In this document: one piece after another, positions 1 to 6,545 of the stretch
Layout: every line of letters starts with the position of its first letter
Position numbering within the stretch: the stretch's first letter is position 1
NCBI GenBank assembly: GCA_016839955.1
Contig: JAEOTI010000634.1
Span: forward strand, 1 to 9,136
DNA from: Candidatus Hodarchaeota archaeon
GTDB taxonomy: Archaea; Asgardarchaeota; Heimdallarchaeia; Hodarchaeales; YT1-057
Direction: 5' to 3'
Length of the DNA: 9,136 bases
The notes under the pieces: model-generated
What the model was told of the DNA's origin: nothing
Database searches by the model: none
What the model saw: the letters and a program-made list of their open reading frames with translations, nothing else
Program-made: the position numbers and the translations under genes

Positions 1-318
1 ATATTCTTTTTGGGCAAATTCTCTTAGTTGAGACACTGATCCTTCAACCAGGATCGCAGGACGAAATTTAAATTGATGTAGAACACGAAGGTTAGGAGAA
101 ATAAGTGAAGGCAATTTCTTAAACAAGTATATTGCTTGAATTGTCTCAGTAGAATCCTTTTCTAACAATTTTTTTTGACTTGGTGTATTGTTGCTTCTAG
201 ATTGAGTCAAGATTGGAATATTGTCTTCTAATAATCCTTTTTTTCCACCAATTATCGGTAAAGGAATAATAAAGGAGAAAATGACAACTAGAACAAAAAT
301 TTTCAAATTTTCCACCAT
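1..318 (-). CDS. Secreted protein N-terminus, possible subtilisin-like protease (partial)
   Basis: The first 106 codons of a gene that runs off the left edge. The ATG at 318 is 3 nt after the hypB stop, so the two are probably co-transcribed; no clear Shine-Dalgarno site is seen. Residues 1-24 look like a signal peptide (Lys6, then a hydrophobic run IFVLVVIFSFIIPLPII), followed by a polar, low-complexity stretch (about 25-58). Residues 61-106 have the look of an inhibitor-I9-type subtilase propeptide: a beta strand (AIYLFKKLP), then the pattern FKFRPAILVEG and a helix (SQLREFAQ), like the 'F..IPA..v.....L..La' ending of such propeptides. If so, this is an exported serine protease made as a zymogen. 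The catalytic Asp/His/Ser domain would lie outside the window, so the family assignment is inference. That it is a secreted protein is more certain than that it is a protease. Confidence 0.6.
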   Translation of the reverse strand, partial: MVENLKIFVLVVIFSFIIPLPIIGGKKGLLEDNIPILTQSRSNNTPSQKKLLEKDSTETIQAIYLFKKLPSLISPNLRVLHQFKFRPAILVEGSVSQLREFAQKEY

Positions 319-321
319 AAA

Positions 322-999
322 TTATATTGGAAAGAGATTCTCATTACCAGTACTACTACCAATTTCTTTAAAAGCTGTTTCAAGACCCGTTCCTGTCTTA
401 ACACTAGTAAAAAAGACTTTAAGTGATGGATTAAGAGTTATAGCATCTTCTTTTAATTTTTCTGAGTCAATATCCATAACCTCAATAAGATCTGCTTTAT
501 TCATTATAGAAACTCTTGCCAACTTGAACATTAAAGGATGTTTCTGGACTACATAAGGACCCTCTGATATTGAGGTGACAACTATTCGATAATGCGCTCC
601 CACGTCCCAATCAGCAGGACATATTAAATTTCCAACATTTTCCACAAATATAATTTTTAATTCTGAAGTATCTCGTTTTCGAAGGATATTGTCAATTTGG
701 ATTGCATTTAGATGACAACCTTTTCCTGTGTTGATTTGGATTGTCTCAACACCATATGACGCAATTCGATCTGCATCAATACTTGTAGTAAGATCCCCAT
801 TAATCACAAGCATGGCAGATTTGGGATTTACACATTGGGCTAATTTCTCTAAAATACTTGTTTTCCCCGCACCAATACTTCCCACAATATCCACTATTAT
901 TATACCTAATTTTTGAAAATCTTGTCGAAGCTCTTGGGCAATTCTATTGTTTGTTTCGCGAATGTTCTTTTCCACTATGACACGCTTGACTTCATTCAA
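322..999 (-). CDS. hypB: HypB, GTPase for hydrogenase nickel insertion
   Basis: A cytosolic G3E/SIMIBI-class GTPase that, with HypA, delivers Ni2+ to the large subunit of [NiFe] hydrogenase. At 225 residues it has normal archaeal length. Visible motifs are a Walker A/P-loop GSIGAGKT (40-47), GDLTTSIDADRI (68-79), the metal-site signature GKGCHLNA with Cys95 and His96, ENVGNLICPADWDVG with Cys127, SEGPYVVQKHPLMF (145-158), and the guanine-specificity motif NKAD (167-170). Cys95/His96/Cys127 are the metal ligands I recall for archaeal HypB. GKGCHL separates it from UreG. The N-terminus lacks the His-rich stretch found in some bacterial HypBs. The start is TTG at 999: an in-frame TAA lies just upstream, GAAGG sits 8 nt before it (1008-1012), and MNEVKRVIVEKNI fits the usual archaeal start; a GTG at 975 is the alternative. 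The P-loop has Ile where Pro is usual (GSPGAGKT). No hypA or hydrogenase gene is in the window. Confidence 0.93.
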   Translation of the reverse strand: MNEVKRVIVEKNIRETNNRIAQELRQDFQKLGIIIVDIVGSIGAGKTSILEKLAQCVNPKSAMLVINGDLTTSIDADRIASYGVETIQINTGKGCHLNAIQIDNILRKRDTSELKIIFVENVGNLICPADWDVGAHYRIVVTSISEGPYVVQKHPLMFKLARVSIMNKADLIEVMDIDSEKLKEDAITLNPSLKVFFTSVKTGTGLETAFKEIGSSTGNENLFPI

Positions 1000-1007
1000 G
1001 ACTTAAA

Positions 1008-1012
1008 CCTTC
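1008..1012 (-). promoter_or_regulatory. Ribosome binding site of hypB
   Basis: On the minus strand GAAGG (followed by TTT) lies 8 nt before the TTG at 999. The match to the archaeal anti-Shine-Dalgarno is short, but the spacing is right. It supports TTG over the GTG at 975, which has no such site. Confidence 0.45.
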
Positions 1013-1080
1013 TATTTAAGTCATCGATAATTAAATTGGATAATAATCATTTCTAAACAGGTTACAGTGAATGAACTCTT

Positions 1081-1092
1081 CTTTTATATTCC
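1081..1092. promoter_or_regulatory. TATA box between hypB and iorA, readable on both strands
   Basis: On the plus strand TTTATATT (1083-1090) matches the archaeal box A. On the minus strand the same bases read ATATAAAAG. Archaeal transcription starts about 25 nt downstream of the box, so the predicted starts are near 1112 for iorA and near 1060 for hypB, giving leaders of about 60-70 nt for each. An A-rich tract (1093-1111) follows on the plus side. Neither side has a strong upstream BRE, so the direction of use cannot be set from sequence. The rest of 1000-1170 shows nothing further that I can identify. Confidence 0.45.
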
Positions 1093-1166
1093 AAAGAAAA
1101 AAAAGAAAAAATCCAACCCTAATAAAACCTTGAAATATCTTGAGTTTTTGAAAGATACTGACCTCC

Positions 1167-1173
1167 AAAGGTG
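1167..1173 (+). promoter_or_regulatory. Ribosome binding site that decides the iorA start
   Basis: AAAGGTG matches the archaeal Shine-Dalgarno consensus and ends 6 nt before the ATG at 1180. The upstream in-frame GTG (1171) is part of this site, so it is unlikely to be the real start. Confidence 0.65.
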
Positions 1174-3099
1174 CGTCTTATGACAACCATCAAACAACTT
1201 CTTGCTCCAGAAGGAACTGCAGTGGTCTTAGGGAACGAAGCAATAGTACGAGGCGCTTTAGAGGCTGGCCTTCAATTTCATGCATCATACCCAGGAACAC
1301 CCGTCTCAGAGGTTGGAGAAACACTCTCTAAAGTAGTACAGAATGTAGATCTAGGACTTTATGTAGAATGGAGCGTGAATGAAGCAGTTGCATGTGAAAC
1401 TGCATTTGCTGCATCCCTAGCTGGTCGTAGAAGCATGTTTACTGCTAAACATGTGGGATTTAATGTTGCTATGGATGTTTTAATGACAATGGCTTATGAA
1501 GGATGTCGAGGTGGGTTGGTACTAGTTACTGGCGACGATCCTTCCATGCACAGTTCCCAAAACGAGCAAGACACCCGTTGGTTAGGAACTACTAGTGGAA
1601 TGCCAGTTCTAGAGCCTAGTGATGCGCGTGAAAGCCAGGGAATGACGAGAACAGCATTTGAATTAAGTGAAGAATTCAGTATTCCAGTTATTCTAAGAAT
1701 GACAACCCGAGTTTCTCATTCAAGATCAGATATCGAATTAAAACCTTTACCAAAGGTAACTTGGGAGAAAAAACCATTCGAAAAAGATCCATTCAGATTG
1801 GTCAGTGTTCCTGCTGTAGCTCAATTAAACCATCCAAAACTAATCAAAAAGAAGCAAGACATTACAATCTGGGCTGAAAAAAGCCCTCTCAACTTCGTTG
1901 ATGGTAAATTTCCTTCAGAATCAGGGATAATAACGTCTGGTGTATCATATTCTTATGTAAAGGAAGCTTTACGAGATCTAGAGTTAGATATTCCCATTTT
2001 AAAAATAGGAATTGTATCTCCTCTCCCTGAAAAAGTAGTAAAAGAATTTCTTAACCAAGTGGAAAAAGCTATTATTATTGAAGAAGTAGATCCGTTTTTA
2101 GAAACGCATATTAAAGTTCTAGCAACAGAAATGGGTTATAAAGGTATAATTGTGGGGAAAAAGGAAGGAATTACGTCCTACGTTGAAGAACTGGATACTA
2201 GACGTGTTATTGAATCATTACAAAAAGCTTTGAACTTAAAAAAGATTGATTTTTCAGAAATTGATCAACTTGTAACAGAGACATCTAATCTAATTGCAAA
2301 TCGGCCTCCAATTTTATGTCCTGGTTGCCCCCATTCTGCGACTTTCTATGCATTGAACAGAGCATCTAGAAGAAAAGTTCTTTATTGTAATGACATTGGA
2401 TGTTACGCTTTAGGAATCCAACCTCCTCATTCCGCCGCAGATACCTTAGTCTGTATGGGCGCGTCGATTGGTATGGCAGGAGGATTTGGTCACGCTCAAA
2501 CAGAGGAAAGGCCAGTTGCGATAATTGGTGATTCTACGTTTTGGCACACTGGATTACCAGGCGTAGTAAATGCTGTTTATAATAACTCACCAATTACAAT
2601 CTTGATCGTAGATAACTTCACAACTGCAATGACAGGAGCTCAAGATCACCCTGGTACAGGAATGACTGCTATGGGCTGGCCTGCTAAGAAATTAAACATT
2701 GAAGAGGTTGTCCGGGGGATAGGCGTTGAATGTATAGAAATTATTGATCCTTATCAGATGAAGGAATCAGTTGAAGCCTTCAAAAGAGCCTTGAAGTATG
2801 AAGGACCTTCTGTAGTCATCTCTCGTGGTGCTTGTATGGTCCAAATTACTCTTCGAGAACGACGACGAGAGGGAATCCGAGTACCTCCATTCGTTGTAGA
2901 TCACAATCGTTGTAATGGATGCGCTCAATGTGTTGACAATTTCAACTGTGCAGCAATATATTGGTCTGATGTAGTTGATGAAAAATCTGGACGAAAAAAA
3001 GCAGCTATTGACCCCATTCTTTGTGCATCTTGTAGTGTATGTTCCCAAGTTTGTGCTAGAAAAGCCATTCAGCAACAAAAGAGCATGGAGGATGTATAA
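1171..3099 (+). CDS. iorA: Indolepyruvate:ferredoxin oxidoreductase, alpha subunit (IorA)
   Basis: The catalytic subunit of an oxygen-sensitive cytosolic enzyme. It converts arylpyruvates (indolepyruvate, phenylpyruvate and similar) plus CoA to aryl-acetyl-CoA and CO2, reducing ferredoxin. Domains, numbered from GTG 1171: an N-terminal pyrimidine-binding domain (about 17-230) with GNEAIVRGALEAG, YPGTP (40-44) and EWSVNEA (66-72); a middle domain (about 250-350); and a TPP-pyrophosphate domain (about 380-560) with CPGCPHS starting at Cys383, DIGCYALG, and the TPP/Mg motif GDSTF (453-457) through Asn482. A C-terminal two-cluster ferredoxin domain has Cys581/584/587/593 and Cys618/621/624/628 for two [4Fe-4S] clusters. 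The proline often found after the last cysteine of such motifs is Ala in both. The likely start is the ATG at 1180 (639 aa), because AAAGGTG overlaps the GTG. The stop overlaps iorB in TAATG, so the two are coupled. Confidence 0.95.
   Translation: MRLMTTIKQLLAPEGTAVVLGNEAIVRGALEAGLQFHASYPGTPVSEVGETLSKVVQNVDLGLYVEWSVNEAVACETAFAASLAGRRSMFTAKHVGFNVAMDVLMTMAYEGCRGGLVLVTGDDPSMHSSQNEQDTRWLGTTSGMPVLEPSDARESQGMTRTAFELSEEFSIPVILRMTTRVSHSRSDIELKPLPKVTWEKKPFEKDPFRLVSVPAVAQLNHPKLIKKKQDITIWAEKSPLNFVDGKFPSESGIITSGVSYSYVKEALRDLELDIPILKIGIVSPLPEKVVKEFLNQVEKAIIIEEVDPFLETHIKVLATEMGYKGIIVGKKEGITSYVEELDTRRVIESLQKALNLKKIDFSEIDQLVTETSNLIANRPPILCPGCPHSATFYALNRASRRKVLYCNDIGCYALGIQPPHSAADTLVCMGASIGMAGGFGHAQTEERPVAIIGDSTFWHTGLPGVVNAVYNNSPITILIVDNFTTAMTGAQDHPGTGMTAMGWPAKKLNIEEVVRGIGVECIEIIDPYQMKESVEAFKRALKYEGPSVVISRGACMVQITLRERRREGIRVPPFVVDHNRCNGCAQCVDNFNCAAIYWSDVVDEKSGRKKAAIDPILCASCSVCSQVCARKAIQQQKSMEDV
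3087..3094 (+). promoter_or_regulatory. Ribosome binding site of iorB inside the iorA 3' end
   Basis: GGAGG (3087-3091) lies 7 nt before the iorB ATG at 3099, within the last codons of iorA. Together with the TAATG stop/start overlap it implies coupled translation and so similar amounts of both subunits. Confidence 0.75.
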
Positions 3100-3713
3100 T
3101 GGCTTCAATAAATTCTTCAAAACCGTATCAAATAACTCTTGGGGGTGTTGGAGGGCAAGGTGTCTTAACCATGACTGATATACTCTGTGACGCAGCTCTT
3201 GCAAGTGATTTTCCAGTTAGAGGTTCCGAAACACATGGAATGGCCCAAAGAGGGGGAAGTATTCTAACTCATGTCCGTATAGCTTCCATTTCTGCACAAG
3301 CTTTTGCTCCACTTATTCGTGATCGATCAGCAGACGTGATAATCTCGACAGAACCAGTAGAAGCTCTTAGACATGCGAGATATGTAAAACAAAATGGTAT
3401 AATTTTAACTAACAAGCGTGGAGTCCCTCCACCGTCTATGACATATCGCCGTGAAACCTATCCAGATATGAAAAACCTGATTGCTGCATTACATAAATTC
3501 AGTTCAAATGTTGTCGTAATTGATGGTACAGGATTAGCAGAATTTGCTGGAAATCCTGCATCTTTGAACGTAGTAATGCTAGGGGCTTTAAGCAAAGTAG
3601 AAGGATTTCCAATTGATTCCAAGATATTGCAGGAAAGTATTCACGTCCGTTTTAGGGAAAAATTCCGTGAAGTTAATCAGAAAGCGTTTGATGGGGGATT
3701 TAACGCGTTCTAA
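3099..3713 (+). CDS. iorB: Indolepyruvate:ferredoxin oxidoreductase, beta subunit (IorB)
   Basis: The small subunit of the IorAB complex, belonging to the gamma-subunit family of 2-oxoacid:ferredoxin oxidoreductases. At 204 residues it has the usual length for stand-alone IorB and is not fused to IorA. It shows the family's glycine-rich beginning GGVGGQGV (15-22), the hallmark ETHGMAQRGGS (44-54), and a middle Rossmann-like part with DVIISTEPVEALRHARYV and NGIILTNKRGVPPPS. The ETHGMAQRGGS loop is the strongest identifier; in this family it packs near the active site formed with the alpha subunit. It carries no Fe-S cysteine motifs, as expected, since the clusters are in IorA. The gene starts within the iorA stop codon (TAATG) after a good GGAGG site. 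A T-run follows the stop directly. An aryl-CoA ligase (ADP-forming), which would complete the energy-yielding pathway, is not in this window. Confidence 0.94.
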   Translation: MASINSSKPYQITLGGVGGQGVLTMTDILCDAALASDFPVRGSETHGMAQRGGSILTHVRIASISAQAFAPLIRDRSADVIISTEPVEALRHARYVKQNGIILTNKRGVPPPSMTYRRETYPDMKNLIAALHKFSSNVVVIDGTGLAEFAGNPASLNVVMLGALSKVEGFPIDSKILQESIHVRFREKFREVNQKAFDGGFNAF

Positions 3714-3716
3714 ATC

Positions 3717-3724
3717 TTTTTTTT
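3717..3724 (+). terminator. Poly-T terminator after iorB
   Basis: Eight T in a row begin 3 nt after the iorB stop, with no hairpin. This is the usual form of an archaeal intrinsic terminator. Confidence 0.55.
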
Positions 3725-4001
3725 AATGGGTCAATTCTATCATTATAATTTTCAAAATTTCTGGCTCTTTTCCGAAATATGGCCTTACCATTAAGTTTAC
3801 AAAACTCTAAGAAGTATTTAGTTTCTTATAACACAAGTTCAATTAATAATAAAATCCAACGTTCGCGCAAGTCTCATCACGGAAGCAGGAAAACCTTCGT
3901 TACATTAATAAAGATCTAAAGGCTCTTTTTGAAAATAAGTAGGGAAAAAAGAAGGAGTGGTAAGGATAATTGACCCTTCCACTGCTGGGAATTTAGCTTG
4001 T
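3725..4001. other. Convergent intergenic gap, no gene seen
   Basis: This stretch lies between the ends of iorB and the minus-strand PKD gene. Stops interrupt all frames I followed; no tRNA cloverleaf, clear hairpin or direct repeat was found. A patch at about 3860-3900 is richer in GC than its surroundings (it includes TTCGCGCAAG) and could be a remnant or a small RNA, but nothing identifies it. Confidence 0.5.
3941..3955 (-). terminator. Possible T-rich terminator of the PKD gene
   Basis: On the minus strand, about 47 nt after the stop at 4002, the sequence reads CTTCTTTTTTCCC with six T in a row. It has no stem-loop. It is a plausible archaeal T-rich termination site, weaker than the one after iorB. 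Confidence 0.3.
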
Positions 4002-4919
4002 TTATGGTTTTTCTAATGAAATATAACTCCATACCCAAGGACTGTCTTCATTTCCAGTTAAACCATCAAAAGCCCATGAGTGGTGTTGCCACTTCCAGTC
4101 AAGGAGGGTACCCACTTTCGAACCTGGGCTAAACTTATGTGTGGTTACAGTGAAACGGAAACTGATGTGTCCTGGGTTTTCAATCTCTACAGGAGGTGAG
4201 TAATATATTTGCATGCCATAACCTCCTGTTAGCCAAAGATAATCTACATTTGATGATCCTTGATCAGTCCACATGTCACTTATGGTATCAATTTCGCTAT
4301 TCTCCCAACCAGGAAGAAAAGCATTTGTGAACCCAGCGATGTTTGATTCTCCATAACAGTCATTTTCTATTTTCCACTGATCCAGATTATCGATGAATCT
4401 ATAGTAAAGTTTGTACGTATTTTGTGCCTTCATGTACATATATGGGTAAGGATCAACAGTCCCCGTACAAGAAATTGTCCGAGTTGTTACAAGCTGCCAT
4501 TCACTTGGATCGGGAGGTGAAGGGGGGTAGACAATACTTCCTTGCATATTTATCCATACACTGGAATAACCATATATCCCAGACGAGTCTCTGACACGCA
4601 ATGTGATTGTATGGGAACCTACTGAAAGTGTGTCTAGAAAGTAACTACTGGTTGAAAGTACTCCCTCAATGCTTGAAATCCAGCAGAATGTCAAAGAGCT
4701 TCCTTCTGGGTCATAACTCGCACGGCCATCAAAAATAATTAAGTCTCCTTCAATACCGTTTGTACCAGAACGTGGAGAAGAGATTACAGCTCTTGGAGCT
4801 TGGTTTGGAGGATCTGATGGTGGTGGTGCTACTCCCAAAGCTGAGGTAGTGGCATTTACCAACAGTAATACCAATATTGTGACTAATAAAACCTTTAATA
4901 TGATTTTTGTTGACTTCAT
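4002..4919 (-). CDS. Secreted PKD-domain protein with unknown C-terminal domain
   Basis: A 305-residue exported protein. Residues 1-28 form a typical signal peptide (Lys2, Lys5, then ILKVLLVTILVLLLV and a small-residue region). A Pro-rich linker (31-43, APPPSDPPNQAP) leads to a PKD-type immunoglobulin-like domain (about 43-126). Its marks are the strand AVISSP, GDLIIFDGRASYDPEG, SLTFCW, SSIEGVLS and the ending LSVGSHTITLRVRDSSG. A second Pro-rich linker (131-138, PPSPPDP) leads to residues 140-305, rich in Trp/Tyr, probably all beta, of no family I can name. No transmembrane anchor follows, so the protein is released or attached by other means. The start is ATG 4919, with GGAG 9 nt upstream and a TATA box further out. 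PKD domains usually mediate protein or sugar contacts at the surface. The C-terminal part may be related to the adjacent divergent gene, so this could be one of a duplicated pair. Confidence 0.85.
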   Translation of the reverse strand: MKSTKIILKVLLVTILVLLLVNATTSALGVAPPPSDPPNQAPRAVISSPRSGTNGIEGDLIIFDGRASYDPEGSSLTFCWISSIEGVLSTSSYFLDTLSVGSHTITLRVRDSSGIYGYSSVWINMQGSIVYPPSPPDPSEWQLVTTRTISCTGTVDPYPYMYMKAQNTYKLYYRFIDNLDQWKIENDCYGESNIAGFTNAFLPGWENSEIDTISDMWTDQGSSNVDYLWLTGGYGMQIYYSPPVEIENPGHISFRFTVTTHKFSPGSKVGTLLDWKWQHHSWAFDGLTGNEDSPWVWSYISLEKP

Positions 4920-4928
4920 ACCAAAAAA

Positions 4929-4932
4929 CTCC
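4929..4932 (-). promoter_or_regulatory. Ribosome binding site of the PKD gene
   Basis: GGAG on the minus strand, 9 nt before the ATG at 4919. It fixes the start at the first codon of the signal peptide. Confidence 0.55.
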
Positions 4933-4976
4933 AGTTTTTCATTTTTACAAAAAACCTATTTAGAATCATTATTAGG

Positions 4977-4988
4977 AATTTATAAATT
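4977..4988. promoter_or_regulatory. Palindromic TATA box between the two surface-protein genes
   Basis: AATTTATAAATT is a perfect 12-bp palindrome containing TTTATAAA. Read on the minus strand it would start transcription near 4957, giving a leader of about 38 nt for the PKD gene. A second AT-rich box, AATATATTA (5010-5018), is better placed for the plus-strand gene, with a start near 5037. Positions 4920-5040 hold nothing else recognisable. Confidence 0.45.
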
Positions 4989-5042
4989 TTTGTATTATTA
5001 TACTAAAACAATATATTACTATTACGCGAAAATTACAAGGAT

Positions 5043-6531
5043 GTAATTGTAAATGATGAAGAACCAAAGACCAGGGACATTAATCTGTATGACTCTAACC
5101 CCTGGAGACTTAGTCCTTCTTCTTACTGAAGTACATATGATGCTTACTGATGCAAATTGGGTATATGTGAGTTCTGGGGATACATTAGCATAATAGATTC
5201 AGGACCAGTTACCTGGGTTAGCAGGTACTGTAACTGTATCTTATATAGTAATTACATCAAAGGTTTATTATGACTCCCGTAACGTCAGGTGGAAGATTGA
5301 CGTTGTTGGTCATAGCTGGAGTCATGGAGCAGCAACACATTATTCCTGGTTCCCTTGGAATACTGGAACGAATGGTATCTTTACTCTTAGTTCTTGGGAT
5401 GTTTACAATGAATGGATGGACTGTCCAGAATATGAAGGTGGTTTTGAACTTCCTTCAGGTGAAAATCTGGCTTACGGCGTCAGTGTCACCACTCCCGCTG
5501 TTTGGTCTGGTTATGACTTTAAGTAAACTTTAACCTCAGCTTCAAATAAAGGAGCTTATGCAAATACTTATGTCCATATGAAGGTTCGGGCGTATTACGG
5601 TGGTGCTGATTGCACAAGATGGGCTTCTATTTATTTAAAGACAACTGATGGTGGAGATGGTATTGGTTGTCCTTATGCTGCACCTTGGACTGGTAATGAA
5701 TACACCCCAGAAAACAACATTTTAATGACAAGTGAACGTTATTATGCTATTGGTGGGGGGATTGATGTTGATGATTACTATCAACTCATTAATCCAATAA
5801 TGCCTAAAGAAAATCAGTATTCAATTAGTATTACTGAATTTGAAAATGAGCATTCCTTCCTTGATACGTTTAAACTCACAACAATCGATCATTATACAAG
5901 AACTAAAGTAGCTGTTGATGCTCACGGGAATATTCTAACATTTCGCCATCCTCGAGCACCCATATCTGCAGTAGACGATAATGGAAATAATGTCAAGCAA
6001 TTAATTAAACAAATGAACCATGATAAAAGTTTTCTAGGATATCCGGGGGATAGTATGATTCTAGAGTTTCCAAGAATCTTTAGTAGACATGCAAAATTAG
6101 TTTTACGAGCTGATGCACTCAAACAATCGATTCATGTCCAGATGCAAAATGAAATGGGTGAATGGTATACTATCGAAGAAGTTCATCCACGAGCGAGTAA
6201 TTTCAATAATGAAATTGTCAATCTACAAAATCAAATTGAATTTGGTCAGTCTCTTAGAATCCGCCTATTTTGGACTGATAAACACTATTTAGACTTTGTT
6301 GGCATTGACACATCTGCTCCAGCGCCAGTACGCATTAAAACTTTATCAATCACCAGTGCAATAGATATTGATGACAATAATATTACTTCCCTGCTTTTAA
6401 CCGATGATGGACAATATTCAGAGCTAATTCCCAGTGAATCAATCTTTCTTAATTTTCCTATAACTCCTCAAATCGGCTTTCGAGACTTTGTACTATATGT
6501 CAATGGCTACTATATCCCTTATGAAGGTTAA
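5043..6531 (+). pseudogene. Broken gene for a large secreted beta-rich protein
   Basis: The reading frame that ends in the intact 3' ORF continues upstream past an in-frame TAA (5524-5526). Before that stop, 5197-5523 encodes convincing protein: beta-type segments such as GTVTVSYIVITSKVYYDSRN, Trp-rich pieces such as VGHSWSHGAATHYSWFPW, and PSGENLAYGVSVTTPAVW. Directly after the stop the text goes on as TLTSASNKGAYANTYVHMKV. Further upstream, TAA-TAG (5191-5196) interrupts the same frame. Protein-like text then alternates between frames: the third frame (from 5043) gives TRDINLYDSNPWRLSPSSY and, at about 5193-5217, IIDSGPVTWV, while the first frame gives DANWVYVSSGDTLA. This needs at least two frame changes and several stops. 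No signal peptide or credible start remains, so the gene is degraded or 5' truncated. Errors in an assembled metagenome sequence are an alternative. An ancestral gene with an export signal is inferred from the style of the protein. Confidence 0.65.
5578..6531 (+). CDS. Intact 3' ORF: C-terminal part of the broken surface protein
   Basis: An open frame of 317 codons from the first ATG after the in-frame stop. It is probably a fragment rather than a complete gene: no Shine-Dalgarno site or signal peptide precedes ATG 5578, and protein-like sequence in the same frame continues upstream. Residues 1-40 finish a beta domain (MKVRAYYGG, WASIYLKTTDGG, PYAAPWTG). Residues 45-250 look like a conserved module with Asp/Gly-rich turns: ISITEFENEHSFLDTFKLTT, IDHYTRTKVAVDAHGNI, PRAPISAVDDNGNNV, SFLGYPGDSMILEFP, SIHVQMQNEMGEW, EVHPRASNF and YLDFVGIDTS. 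The last part has a DIDDNN patch and RDFVLYVNGYY near the end. I recall similar strings in large secreted FG-GAP/VCBS-type proteins; that resemblance is from memory, and no function follows from it. A terminator comes after the stop. Confidence 0.6.
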   Translation: MKVRAYYGGADCTRWASIYLKTTDGGDGIGCPYAAPWTGNEYTPENNILMTSERYYAIGGGIDVDDYYQLINPIMPKENQYSISITEFENEHSFLDTFKLTTIDHYTRTKVAVDAHGNILTFRHPRAPISAVDDNGNNVKQLIKQMNHDKSFLGYPGDSMILEFPRIFSRHAKLVLRADALKQSIHVQMQNEMGEWYTIEEVHPRASNFNNEIVNLQNQIEFGQSLRIRLFWTDKHYLDFVGIDTSAPAPVRIKTLSITSAIDIDDNNITSLLLTDDGQYSELIPSESIFLNFPITPQIGFRDFVLYVNGYYIPYEG

Positions 6532-6545
6532 TTGTCTTCTTGAGT

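Noticed and set aside
221..556. Plus-strand open frame of 111 codons
   Set aside because: It lies antisense to hypB and to the signal peptide of the next gene; both have clear family or export features, this frame has none.
2767..3204. Minus-strand open frame of 145 codons
   Set aside because: Antisense to the ferredoxin domain of iorA and the start of iorB, which carry unmistakable motifs.
3855..3905. Possible tRNA or box C/D RNA in the GC-richer patch
   Set aside because: No acceptor stem or T-loop sequence and no convincing C and D boxes could be paired.
4849..5046. Plus-strand open frame of 65 codons
   Set aside because: Its first part is antisense to the PKD signal peptide; the rest is AT-rich promoter sequence translated as Tyr/Ile/Lys.
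5524..5526. Stop-codon recoding (selenocysteine or pyrrolysine) as the reason for the interrupted frame
   Set aside because: The codon is TAA, not TGA or TAG, and a further TAA-TAG pair and frame changes lie upstream; decay or sequence error explains them better.
5270..5533. Plus-strand open frame of 87 codons beginning with ATG
   Set aside because: The frame one base away gives a far more protein-like, Trp/Tyr-rich beta sequence in phase with the downstream 317-codon ORF; this one is its shadow.
5922..6122. Minus-strand open frame of 66 codons
   Set aside because: Antisense to the intact C-terminal ORF; no motif and no ribosome binding site.
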